A stretch of DNA of 8,039 nt from Candidatus Kaiserbacteria bacterium (GCA_023264435.1 JAHFMK010000011.1:1-8039), one strand, 5' to 3'; numbered from the stretch's first letter, positions 1 to 6,345 are shown. The notes: generated from the sequence alone by a model not told the origin. A program made the numbers and translations.

Positions 1-24
1 TCGGTTTTTTCGTATCACTCGCTC

Positions 25-408
25 CTATTTTTTCATCAAATCTCGAATCTCTCGCAAAAGCAACACTTCCTCGGTATACATCTTTTCTGATTTTTTTTCA
101 TCCATAGATCGCAAATCTTCGAGCTTTTTCAATGAGCGAATGACTACAAAAATAACAAATGCAATAATAACAAAATCAACCACTGCCTGTACAAACTTCC
201 CATATGCAAGGGTAGCGTCTCCCATTTTCACTGCCCAGCCCGTAAAATTCACACCTCCAAGTAATAATCCAATCAATGGCATGATAATTGTATCAACAAG
301 AGACGAGACGATTTTTCCAAACGCACCGCCGATAACTACAGCAACTGCGAGATCGATAACATTTCCTCTTACCGCAAATGCTTTGAAGTCTACAAAAAAT
401 CCTTTCAT
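25..408 (-). CDS. mscL: Large-conductance mechanosensitive channel MscL
   Basis: This 127-residue protein is the homopentameric inner-membrane channel that opens under membrane tension and releases solutes during hypo-osmotic shock. The N-terminal amphipathic helix and TM1 carry the MscL signature RGNVIDLAVAVVIGGAF (about residues 14-30), running into GKIVSSLVDTIIMPLIG. TM2 lies near residues 71-92. The C-terminal bundle helix EEVLLLREIRDLMKK (113-127) matches the typical family ending. Length is normal (E. coli MscL has 136 residues). I chose the ATG at 408; an in-frame TTG at 423 would add five residues (MIIHT) not expected in this family. No Shine-Dalgarno is visible before either start. 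The gene is divergent from the ZIP transporter and the stop is TAG. The identification is secure. Confidence 0.97.
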   Translation of the reverse strand: MKGFFVDFKAFAVRGNVIDLAVAVVIGGAFGKIVSSLVDTIIMPLIGLLLGGVNFTGWAVKMGDATLAYGKFVQAVVDFVIIAFVIFVVIRSLKKLEDLRSMDEKKSEKMYTEEVLLLREIRDLMKK

Positions 409-439
409 GGTATGAATTATCAATAATAATTAAGTGCTT

Positions 440-470
440 ATTATAGTACATCTCTCCTCATCAAATGCAA
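440..470 (-). promoter_or_regulatory. Possible mscL promoter
   Basis: On the minus strand a perfect -10 hexamer TATAAT lies at 440-445, with TTGCAT at 465-470 as a candidate -35. The 19-nt spacing is longer than ideal. Transcription would start near 433, giving a leader of about 25 nt before the ATG at 408. The -10 is convincing and the -35 is weak. Confidence 0.35.
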
Positions 471-498
471 TGTGCCTCTGCATACCAAGGACAGTGAC

Positions 499-527
499 TA
501 GATATTTCATACATATCGACATATACT
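499..527 (+). promoter_or_regulatory. Likely promoter of the ZIP gene, placed for a leaderless mRNA
   Basis: A -35-like TAGATA (499-504, 4 of 6 consensus bases) and -10 TATACT (522-527, 5 of 6) are separated by 17 nt. The usual initiation distance of 6-7 nt past the -10 falls on or next to the A of the ATG at 534. The transcript would therefore have essentially no 5' leader. No Shine-Dalgarno is present, which fits. Confidence 0.42.
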
Positions 528-533
528 TTACCC

Positions 534-1286
534 ATGATATTCGAAGCACTCATTGCAAGTATTTGTATTTCGCTGATTTCACTTATTGGTGTTTTCTTTT
601 TTGGGAATAAAGGTTACATGACAGGCACACATCGGTTTATGCTTCCTATTGCTGTTGGCGTATTTCTAGGAATAATCTTTTTTGAACTCATACCAGAAAC
701 ATTCGAAGCATCACCTCAGTGGGGTGCTTTTACTATCCTCGGAGGGTTTTTTGGGTTTTACCTTTTTTCGCATATTCTCGATACATATCATCATCATCAT
801 TTTGATAATACTGATGACTGTTATCGTGATGGTGCCTCTCGTTTGCTTATTGGTGGTGCAATACACAACTTCGCAGATGGAGTTATAGTGGCGACTGCCT
901 TTATGGCAAATCCACTACTTGGCATGATTACTGCATTCGGTATTGCGCTCCATGAAATTCCGCAAGAAATAGCAAAGTTTAGCGTACTTATTCATTCTGG
1001 ATATTCACGAACAAAAGCCACATTTTACAATTTCCTATCTGCAACCACAGTCATTGTTGGAACACTCGTGACACTTGTTTTTTCAACATCACTCACTTCA
1101 CATCTCTTCCTTTTAACAGGTATTTCCGCAGGAAATTTGCTCTATATAGCAACTACAGACCTTATTCCTGAATTACGTGAAAATCACAAACAACATTTTA
1201 CCCAAACATTTGTTGCCACTCTTTTTGGTGTTGCTCTTATTGGATTACTTACTCAGCTTACTCACCATTTCCTCATTCCATTATAA
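534..1286 (+). CDS. ZIP-family divalent metal transporter
   Basis: This 250-residue inner-membrane protein belongs to the ZIP (Zrt/Irt-like) family, which moves zinc, iron or manganese into the cytoplasm. The diagnostic metal-site motifs are present: HNFADG at 111-116 (TM4) and HEIPQE at 140-145 (TM5). A TM2 segment contains FFELIPE (49-55) and a TM7-like segment contains TTDLIPE (207-213). The loop between TM3 and TM4 is histidine- and aspartate-rich (HHHH at 86-89, then FDNTDD), like the cytosolic metal-binding loops of other ZIPs. About eight hydrophobic segments fit the family, and length is typical of the ZupT/GufA-like group. Metal specificity cannot be read from sequence. It is divergent from mscL and convergent with the TerC-like operon, whose last ORF ends only 2 bp from its stop. 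The ATG at 534 is the first start in frame. Confidence 0.93.
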   Translation: MIFEALIASICISLISLIGVFFFGNKGYMTGTHRFMLPIAVGVFLGIIFFELIPETFEASPQWGAFTILGGFFGFYLFSHILDTYHHHHFDNTDDCYRDGASRLLIGGAIHNFADGVIVATAFMANPLLGMITAFGIALHEIPQEIAKFSVLIHSGYSRTKATFYNFLSATTVIVGTLVTLVFSTSLTSHLFLLTGISAGNLLYIATTDLIPELRENHKQHFTQTFVATLFGVALIGLLTQLTHHFLIPL

Positions 1287-1288
1287 AT

Positions 1289-1384
1289 TTATAATCCAAA
1301 GAAAATTTTTGCAGTGTAATACCCAAGTCCTGCACCGATGGCGAAAATAAATACTAACACCGTCATAATTTCTGTCGTTCCCAT
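1289..1384 (-). CDS. Putative 31-residue single-span membrane microprotein
   Basis: A small ORF starts (ATG at 1384) 7 nt after the TAA stop of the DUF475 gene and ends in TAA, 2 bp from the end of the convergent ZIP gene. It encodes MGTTEIMTV, then a hydrophobic stretch LVFIFAIGAGLGYYTAKIFF, then GL. This is one transmembrane helix with a small-residue face (GAGLG) and a single Lys near its C-terminal end, so it could span the membrane. The reading frame fills the gap between two real genes almost exactly, and its position makes it a natural last cistron of the TerC-like operon. I see no Shine-Dalgarno, but most genes here lack one. It resembles no family I can name with confidence. The GLGYY-type helix vaguely recalls N-terminal anchors of larger proteins such as RNase Y, but no soluble domain follows. 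Its reality is inferred. Confidence 0.45.
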   Translation of the reverse strand: MGTTEIMTVLVFIFAIGAGLGYYTAKIFFGL

Positions 1385-1391
1385 ATTTTTA

Positions 1392-2411
1392 TTATACCAA
1401 ATGATACACATCCGTATTATTATTTCGCATTTCTTTTATTGATGAACGATATGCAAGTGTTACAAAACAAAGTCCAATAAGCCCCGTCACCACTTCTGGT
1501 ACGTGTACCACTAGATTTGCAAACATTGCCATTGCGAGTCCGAGAATGGCCCAATGTGCTCCGTGTTCAAGATATATGAGTTGTGATAGGGTTTTTTGTG
1601 CAACAAAATACAGTGTGAGCGAACGCACGAAGTACGCCCCAACGCCAAGCCCCACCACAATAACAAGAAGATTGTTCGTTAAGGCAAAAGCACCCACTAC
1701 TCCGTCAAGAGAAAAGGCGGAATCGAGAATATTGAGATACATAAACAATGTCATACCACCAACTGCCACTCCATCTGTTTCAAGTGAAAGCGACCCCGCC
1801 ACACCTTCCATTACAATAAAAAGGAGAATACCGACAATACCTGCAATCAACACTGATGCAGCATCAAACTGTGTCATAAATGAAAGTGTGGTAAGCACCA
1901 TAAGTGCGAGTGCAATCTCAATTGCTTCAATTCTTCCCCACTTCACCAAGTGTACTTCAATGAAGTGAATCCAGTGCACCTCTTTTAGTTTATTGAAAAA
2001 ATATTTGAGTGACACCATAAGCAAAAAGGTTCCTCCGAATGCCGTAATAGACCCATGCACTTGTGCAAGCAACTCTCCGTATGCTTCTGGGTCAGTCACG
2101 GCAAGTTTTGTAATAAATACCGGAGACATCCACAATGCAGTACTTACAATCAATATTGGAAGCACAAACCGTGTACCAAATACCGCAAGAGCAATCCCCC
2201 ACGTAAGAAACCGTCTCTGCCACAGCGGGCTCATGCGGGCAAGCACCTTTGCATTCACCACCGCATTATCAAATGAGAGCGTAACTTCCAAAATAGAAAG
2301 CATTACCACTAAGAAAAATGCGGTAACGCCTGCATAATACCCAATCAATGCAAATGCGACTATAGAAACAAGAATTGGAAACAAGAAAATTTTTTTAAAT
2401 GTATTTTGCAT
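1392..2411 (-). CDS. DUF475 / TerC-like integral membrane protein
   Basis: This 339-residue polytopic membrane protein belongs to the DUF475 branch of the TerC superfamily. Two internally related metal-site motifs are visible: EVTLSFDNAVVNA (42-54) and LDSAFSLDGVVGAFA (229-243), with conserved acidic residues E42, D48, D230 and D236. Other family marks are RFLTWGIALAVFGTRFVLPI (67-86) and YLEHGAHWAI (280-289). About nine hydrophobic segments are seen. TerC relatives such as Alx export manganese or help load metal onto exported enzymes. DUF475 itself has no settled function, so metal export is inferred. The ATG at 2411 opens the ORF directly. A downstream 31-residue ORF follows after 7 nt. Its position facing a ZIP importer supports a metal role. 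No yybP-ykoY-type manganese riboswitch is possible in the 48-nt gap to the upstream terminator. Confidence 0.9.
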   Translation of the reverse strand: MQNTFKKIFLFPILVSIVAFALIGYYAGVTAFFLVVMLSILEVTLSFDNAVVNAKVLARMSPLWQRRFLTWGIALAVFGTRFVLPILIVSTALWMSPVFITKLAVTDPEAYGELLAQVHGSITAFGGTFLLMVSLKYFFNKLKEVHWIHFIEVHLVKWGRIEAIEIALALMVLTTLSFMTQFDAASVLIAGIVGILLFIVMEGVAGSLSLETDGVAVGGMTLFMYLNILDSAFSLDGVVGAFALTNNLLVIVVGLGVGAYFVRSLTLYFVAQKTLSQLIYLEHGAHWAILGLAMAMFANLVVHVPEVVTGLIGLCFVTLAYRSSIKEMRNNNTDVYHLV

Positions 2412-2424
2412 ATTCTATGAGTGT

Positions 2425-2430
2425 ATCATA
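2425..2430 (-). promoter_or_regulatory. Possible -10 element for the DUF475 gene
   Basis: TATGAT on the minus strand, 13 bp before the ATG, would start transcription only about 6-8 nt upstream of the gene, giving a near-leaderless transcript. I find no credible -35; that position falls in the AT-rich tail of the neighbouring terminator. Weak. Confidence 0.22.
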
Positions 2431-2451
2431 TTGAAATTACCATCTTGATTT

Positions 2452-2486
2452 TTAAAATAAAAACCCGCACATGCTATGCGGGTTTT
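2452..2486 (-). terminator. Intrinsic terminator after the 179-residue unknown gene
   Basis: A perfect 10-bp stem pairs AAAACCCGCA (2460-2469) with TGCGGGTTTT (2477-2486) around a 7-nt loop. On the minus strand the hairpin runs into TTTTTATTTT, a good U-tract, so it should end the transcript of the unknown gene that stops at 2513. It also insulates the DUF475 gene. The complementary A/T flanks may let it work weakly on the plus strand too. Confidence 0.8.
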
Positions 2487-2512
2487 GGTAAAAGAACATG
2501 CGTGTGGAAATG

Positions 2513-3052
2513 CTACACAAATCTGAAACAGAGAAGAAGATAGTTGCCTTCCCAAAATCTCTCAGCATTTGCGAGTGTCAGTGACGGTATTCTGGTTTTT
2601 TCGGCATACACACTTGGTATCGTTGAAACTCTAAATCTGTCAACAAAAAACTTTCCCTTTTCTTGAAACGAGAGGTGATGACAATCAGTCAGAAATTTCT
2701 CGCGCTTTTGCGTAAGCAGTATTCTTGCACCCTGTGCGCCAACCAAAACAGCGTTTTTTCTTTTCAAGAACGCGATACATTCATTGGTTGTTATTTTCTG
2801 TTCGCGATTTTGCGGGATGTATCCCTCCACTCGAAGCACATTCCCCGCTTTCAGTTTACATTCAGGCATCGGGAAATTTTTGTCGGTAATATCTCCATCA
2901 ATTCTAAATGTTCCATCAAGTTTTGCTGAGCCCAAAGCATTGCTGTGCATGTAATTATTCGACACCGTTATCGTGCCAAAATCATTACACAAATCGAACA
3001 TCTCGTTTTGCTTCGCCAAAACACACCCATTGTTATACCTTCGTTCACGCAT
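2513..3052 (-). CDS. Uncharacterised 179-residue protein
   Basis: I cannot assign a function. The protein appears soluble: there is no signal peptide or membrane segment. The middle is likely beta-rich (GTITVSNNYMHSNALGSAKL, 26-45, then DGTFRIDGDITD). The C-terminal half contains ECIAFLKRKNAVLVGAQGAR (91-110), SFQEKGKFFVDRFR (128-141) and the ending NYLLLCFRF. From memory, this resembles an uncharacterised C-terminal domain seen in many Parcubacteria hypothetical proteins (ECIxFLKxxNAVxxGAQG, then a final LLCF-like strand). I could not verify this. Five cysteines (10, 22, 65, 92, 124, plus C175 near the end, so six in total) are scattered without a clear zinc-finger pattern. The start is uncertain: ATG 3052 lies 2 nt from a hairpin, while Met18 is an internal alternative. 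It has its own terminator and an unusual pair of palindromes directly upstream, and appears monocistronic. Confidence 0.7.
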   Translation of the reverse strand: MRERRYNNGCVLAKQNEMFDLCNDFGTITVSNNYMHSNALGSAKLDGTFRIDGDITDKNFPMPECKLKAGNVLRVEGYIPQNREQKITTNECIAFLKRKNAVLVGAQGARILLTQKREKFLTDCHHLSFQEKGKFFVDRFRVSTIPSVYAEKTRIPSLTLANAERFWEGNYLLLCFRFV

Positions 3053-3054
3053 TT

Positions 3055-3096
3055 ACTTTTAGAACCATTCTAAAAGTTTGCAGGACCATCCTGCAA
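3055..3096 (-). repeat. Two adjoining hairpins with identical TGG loops upstream of the unknown gene
   Basis: Two palindromes abut at 3055-3077 (10-bp perfect stem, 3-nt loop) and 3078-3096 (8-bp perfect stem, 3-nt loop). On the minus strand their cores read TTTTAGAATGGTTCTAAAA and TTGCAGGATGGTCCTGCAA. Thirteen of 19 positions are identical, and the six differences are exactly three compensated base pairs. Loop centres (3066 and 3087) are 21 bp apart, two helical turns. The proximal hairpin ends 2 nt before the ATG at 3052. They could be a tandem operator, a structured 5' leader, or a weak attenuator for readthrough from the FAD gene upstream. Neither is followed by a proper U-tract. Confidence 0.75.
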
Positions 3097-3237
3097 GGCA
3101 GTATCAAAACATATTATGTACTTTTTTTCAAAATGGGATAAATATCCGTACATGCACTGCTGAAATTTTTCCTATTCAGATCACTGATGTGTTGTTACAT
3201 TAAATCTTTATTTCAAATCTGATAGCGTACAATACTC

Positions 3238-4896
3238 CTACGTAATAATATTACTATTCACCATGTGTGCAAATGCATATGCTCGATCTGCTCCAACTTT
3301 TTTGCCAGGATTAAAGATATTGTGTGGATCGAAGATATTCTTTGTCTCTTCAAAAAGTGTATAGATTTCATTCCCATACATACGTGAAAGATACGAGCTT
3401 CGAATCAGACCATCATTATGTTCTGCAGTAATGGTACCGCGATATGAGAGTACCAAGGTATACACCTTATCTGTAATTTCTTGTATAACGTTCTTGGTTT
3501 CTGGATTTGAAAGATCCATGAGTGGAATGATATGAAAATTTGCATCTCCCATATGTCCTGCAATAGTATACGTAAGACTATATTGATCAAGAATACTATA
3601 TAATTCTGGCAAGAATTTTGGAAGGTCATCAGGATGTACTGCAAAGTCATCGATAAATGGTGCAGTACGCACACCCTTCATCTGTTGTCGAAGTAGATTA
3701 AAACTCTCTCGTCGCATTACCCAGTATTTCTCTGCTTCGTGTGCATCAGATGTAAGACGTGCTTTGTATCCATCATTTTTCATTGCTGTACATGCAATCT
3801 GTGCTTTTTTTTCTGCCTCTGCATCACTATCGCCCGTAAACTCTGCAAGCAAAATAAGTTTTGGTACACCTCCTGTGAGCACCGCTTTAAATTCTGGCCA
3901 AAAACGAAATGCAAGTGAAATTGCAGAACCCTTCATTCTCTTCATAATAATGGGAAACAATCGCATTGCGAAGCGAAATGTATGGTCATCATAGGATTCC
4001 AAACTTTCTGGTTTAAACGTGAGCAGTTTTCCAATGACGCCCGCAAGGGTTTGCATTTCATCTAAAAAAATAACCACCAATCGAGAATGTTGTTTCGGAC
4101 GGATAAGGGCAAATTCAATTTCTGTTACCAACCCCAAAGTTCCTTGTGAACCAACAATCAACCGTGTGAGATCGAAGGTTTGCGTATCTTTGTCAAGAAT
4201 ATTCCACAAATAATATCCCGCAGAATTTTTTGTGACATTTGGTTTTGCGGACTTTAAAATTTCTGCGTGTGTCTCACACAATGCATGCATTCTTCGATAA
4301 ATTTCACCTTCAAAATCTTTCTGCTTCTTTTTTTCTTCAAGTTCTTTGAAGGTGAGCTTTTCAAAATCAGCTCGCGAACCGTCTGAAAGCACAACACTTA
4401 ATCTTCGAACATATTGCTCAGTTTTCCCGTACGTTAATGTTTTTTCTCCGCCCGAATTATTTGCCACCATGCCTCCCACAGCACAAATATCCTTTGAGGC
4501 AGTATAACTTGGCATAAGTAACCCCTTTGCTATGGTCGCCTTTTCAAAGTCTCTATAATACATTCCTGGCTCTACGATTGCATAGGTATCGGTAATTTTT
4601 TTGAGTGTGTTCATGTATTTTGTAAATTCCATGACAATATCCTCAGTCAATGGACCTCCGGTCATATCGGTACCTGCCGACCGTGCAGTAATACTCATCC
4701 GAATACCTTCGGCGTTCATTTTTGCCACATACAACACCGCATGTACAACATCATGTACATCACGAGGTGCGAGTGCGAGCGACGGACGAACTGAAAAAAG
4801 ACTTGTATCATGACTCAATCGTACGAGCGTCTCTTCATCAGTGCGTACATCACCTCGAAATATTTCTTTTATCTGTGCAACATATTTTTTTTCCAT
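3238..4896 (-). CDS. FAD-binding 2-hydroxyacid (D-lactate/glycolate-type) dehydrogenase
   Basis: This 552-residue flavoprotein belongs to the GlcD/Dld-type family: an N-terminal PCMH FAD-binding domain plus a FAD-oxidase C-terminal domain. FAD-site segments are ARSAGTDMTGGPL (71-83), VGGMVANNSGGEKTLTYG (140-157) and GSQGTLGLVTE (249-259). The C-terminal domain has the substrate/metal-site motifs GHMGDANFH (447-455) and GTITAEHNDG (487-496, the GEHGxG-like block with the first Gly replaced by Ala), and ends with the family's FDPHNIFNPGK (522-532). Such enzymes oxidise D-lactate, glycolate or similar hydroxyacids and pass electrons to quinone or another carrier; the substrate here is unknown. 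Length fits a stand-alone flavoprotein without the fused Fe-S domain of larger relatives. It lies 15 nt after the DoxX-like gene and is likely cotranscribed. Start ATG 4896 has no Shine-Dalgarno. I see no convincing terminator after it. Confidence 0.92.
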   Translation of the reverse strand: MEKKYVAQIKEIFRGDVRTDEETLVRLSHDTSLFSVRPSLALAPRDVHDVVHAVLYVAKMNAEGIRMSITARSAGTDMTGGPLTEDIVMEFTKYMNTLKKITDTYAIVEPGMYYRDFEKATIAKGLLMPSYTASKDICAVGGMVANNSGGEKTLTYGKTEQYVRRLSVVLSDGSRADFEKLTFKELEEKKKQKDFEGEIYRRMHALCETHAEILKSAKPNVTKNSAGYYLWNILDKDTQTFDLTRLIVGSQGTLGLVTEIEFALIRPKQHSRLVVIFLDEMQTLAGVIGKLLTFKPESLESYDDHTFRFAMRLFPIIMKRMKGSAISLAFRFWPEFKAVLTGGVPKLILLAEFTGDSDAEAEKKAQIACTAMKNDGYKARLTSDAHEAEKYWVMRRESFNLLRQQMKGVRTAPFIDDFAVHPDDLPKFLPELYSILDQYSLTYTIAGHMGDANFHIIPLMDLSNPETKNVIQEITDKVYTLVLSYRGTITAEHNDGLIRSSYLSRMYGNEIYTLFEETKNIFDPHNIFNPGKKVGADRAYAFAHMVNSNIIT

Positions 4897-4911
4897 AAAT
4901 TTTGTTACGTT

Positions 4912-5985
4912 CTAGAGAACAGGTTCTTCTTGGTCACGATGGTGTCGAATAAGATAATTTCGCTCAATCGTATATTTTCCATACCCACTTGCAAAAATTG
5001 TTAACGCGCCTCCCATAAGAATAATGTGTGGCCACACTGATTCACCGAAATAAAACAATGAAAGAGTCAAGAATATACTAAGGAAAATTGCAGCGAAACG
5101 AATTTCAAATCCAATAATAAATAAAAGACCGAGAAGCACTTCAACAGCAAGTGCACCAAGCACGATAAATGGTGGCGTGAAATGAAAATAATCGGTTAAG
5201 TGATACTGCACAACGGTATCAATCGCTAATTGTGCGTGTAGCAATTTTGCATATATTGCAGAAAAAAGTAATGATATTCCAAACGCTATCCGCAAAATAA
5301 GAAAACCCTTATCAACAATAAAATCAACAAGTGGTTGAAACATGCGTGGGACTCGTTCGGTAAAATATGCATCGATTGCAAACACTTTGCTCCCCGCCGT
5401 AAATGCAATTACCATTTCACCAAAATAATTTAAGTACGTCAGCATATAATATGAAAAATGTGTAATCATTCCCCCATAGAGCACCATCATGAAAAGTGCT
5501 GAAACACGAGTGAATAATCCGAGCACAAGACATATTCCCACACCCGCAAGAAGTATTTGAAATGGCATTATAAAATGAGCGGGAATAAAAAGTGACATTG
5601 GAAGTTCTGGTCCAAAAAGTGCTCCAAAGTATGCAGATGCGATTGTACTGAGCCCTAAGGTGATACGACCAATTGCAGGTGCATATCTTCGGATTTTCAA
5701 CAGAAATGGATCACAAAATTTTTCCAATCGTTTTGACATTGATACAATTGCCACAAAAGACACTGCGAGAAGTGCAAAAAAGAACCAGAAAAAAAATTGT
5801 TTCTCGTTTGAAAAGATAATGGAAAATACCTGAAGCGGTGGTTCGGCCATATCCTTTGCAATCGTGTCACCTTCTAGCACATAGACTTCGTGTGCTCGTG
5901 CGATATGCGGTATTAAAAAAAATATTCCCTGTACGGCAAATGCATATAGCGTATACATATGTATTTTTTTTGTTATCGAAAACAT
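4912..5985 (-). CDS. DoxX-like membrane protein with duplicated four-helix module
   Basis: This 357-residue protein has an N-terminal signal peptide or anchor (hydrophobic 11-30, then ARA before HEVYVLEGD), a TM segment near 62-82 and two DoxX-like helical modules (about 103-205 and 227-336). The modules align with each other: RITLGLSTIASAYF (107-120) with RIAFGISLLFSAIY (232-245), the LGL segments near 155-157 and 285-287, and an identical YFGE at 187-190 and 312-315. DoxX relatives are membrane subunits linked to quinone chemistry, for example thiosulfate:quinone oxidoreductase; most are shorter with one module. The gene heads an operon with the FAD dehydrogenase 15 nt downstream, so it may anchor that enzyme or link it to the membrane electron pool. 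That role is inference. ATG 5985 is used; Met10 is a possible alternative start. Confidence 0.75.
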   Translation of the reverse strand: MFSITKKIHMYTLYAFAVQGIFFLIPHIARAHEVYVLEGDTIAKDMAEPPLQVFSIIFSNEKQFFFWFFFALLAVSFVAIVSMSKRLEKFCDPFLLKIRRYAPAIGRITLGLSTIASAYFGALFGPELPMSLFIPAHFIMPFQILLAGVGICLVLGLFTRVSALFMMVLYGGMITHFSYYMLTYLNYFGEMVIAFTAGSKVFAIDAYFTERVPRMFQPLVDFIVDKGFLILRIAFGISLLFSAIYAKLLHAQLAIDTVVQYHLTDYFHFTPPFIVLGALAVEVLLGLLFIIGFEIRFAAIFLSIFLTLSLFYFGESVWPHIILMGGALTIFASGYGKYTIERNYLIRHHRDQEEPVL

Positions 5986-6025
5986 GGAAGCAAATAGTAT
6001 TGTATGCAGTCTACCATTTTAATTC

Positions 6026-6031
6026 ATTATA
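6026..6031 (-). promoter_or_regulatory. Probable -10 element for the DoxX-FAD operon
   Basis: A perfect TATAAT on the minus strand lies about 40 bp before the ATG at 5985. The best -35-like sequence, TTAATC at 6048-6053 (16-nt spacing), matches only 3 of 6 bases. The start would be near 6019, with a leader of about 33 nt. The rest of the spacer up to the tRNA at 6273 holds no gene or strong structure that I can see. Confidence 0.38.
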
Positions 6032-6272
6032 TTATGACACCATTGTTGATTAACATTTTTCTTTGCCCACTTATTTACGTATATATGTCACAACCAGAGT
6101 AACAATTCTTTGCTTCAAAACTCTTCTCTGGTACGTGCATTGATTACGATAAAGATTCTTTAATATTTTCAACCTGTTTTTGTAATATATACTCAATAAC
6201 TGAACAGTCGACGAACCACAAAAATATGGGATATCGAAGTGTTGTGAATATTTATATTCAGCTTTTTAAATG

Positions 6273-6345
6273 GGCGACTACAGGGAATCGAACCCTGATT
6301 GAGGGCTCCACAAGCCCCAGTGTTAACCGTTACACCATAGTCGCC
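6273..6345 (-). tRNA. tRNA-His, anticodon GTG
   Basis: The minus strand folds into a cloverleaf: encoded G at -1, acceptor GCGACTA/TAGTCGC, U8, D stem GTGT/ACAC, anticodon stem GGGGC/GCCCT around loop TTGTGGA (anticodon GTG), a short variable loop, and T arm CAGGG-TTCGATT-CCCTG. C73 faces the extra G-1, the identity pair that marks histidine tRNAs. The 3' CCA is not fully encoded (the sequence runs C73 then CAT), so it must be added after transcription. Confidence 0.96.

Noticed and set aside
409..423. In-frame TTG start for mscL five codons upstream
   Set aside because: The extra residues are not family-like, the ATG at 408 gives the canonical N-terminus, and there is no Shine-Dalgarno favouring the TTG.
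430..522. 30-codon minus-strand ORF between mscL and the ZIP gene
   Set aside because: It lacks compositional or motif support and overlaps the best mscL promoter; likely chance.
1546..2337. Long plus-strand open frames opposite the DUF475 gene
   Set aside because: The products are low-complexity Ser/Thr/Pro-rich shadows of a well-supported gene on the other strand.
2412..2460. Manganese (yybP-ykoY) riboswitch upstream of the TerC-like gene
   Set aside because: Only 48 nt lie between the terminator and the ATG, too short for the riboswitch, and no matching structure is seen.
3055..3096. The double hairpin as a plain intrinsic terminator of the FAD gene
   Set aside because: Neither stem is followed by a U-tract on either strand (only ACTTTT after the distal one), and the paired substitutions point to another role; not fully excluded.
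4909..4920. Short inverted repeat GTTCT-AG-AGAAC between the DoxX and FAD genes
   Set aside because: A 5-bp arm overlapping the stop codon region is within chance expectation.
6075..6140. 21-codon minus-strand ORF (MHVPEKSFEAK...) in the spacer before the DoxX gene
   Set aside because: Too short, no start signal, no family resemblance.
6245..6260. AT-only palindrome after tRNA-His (GAATAT/ATATTC) as its terminator
   Set aside because: The stem is short with no GC and is not followed by a T-run; no clear tRNA-His terminator is seen.
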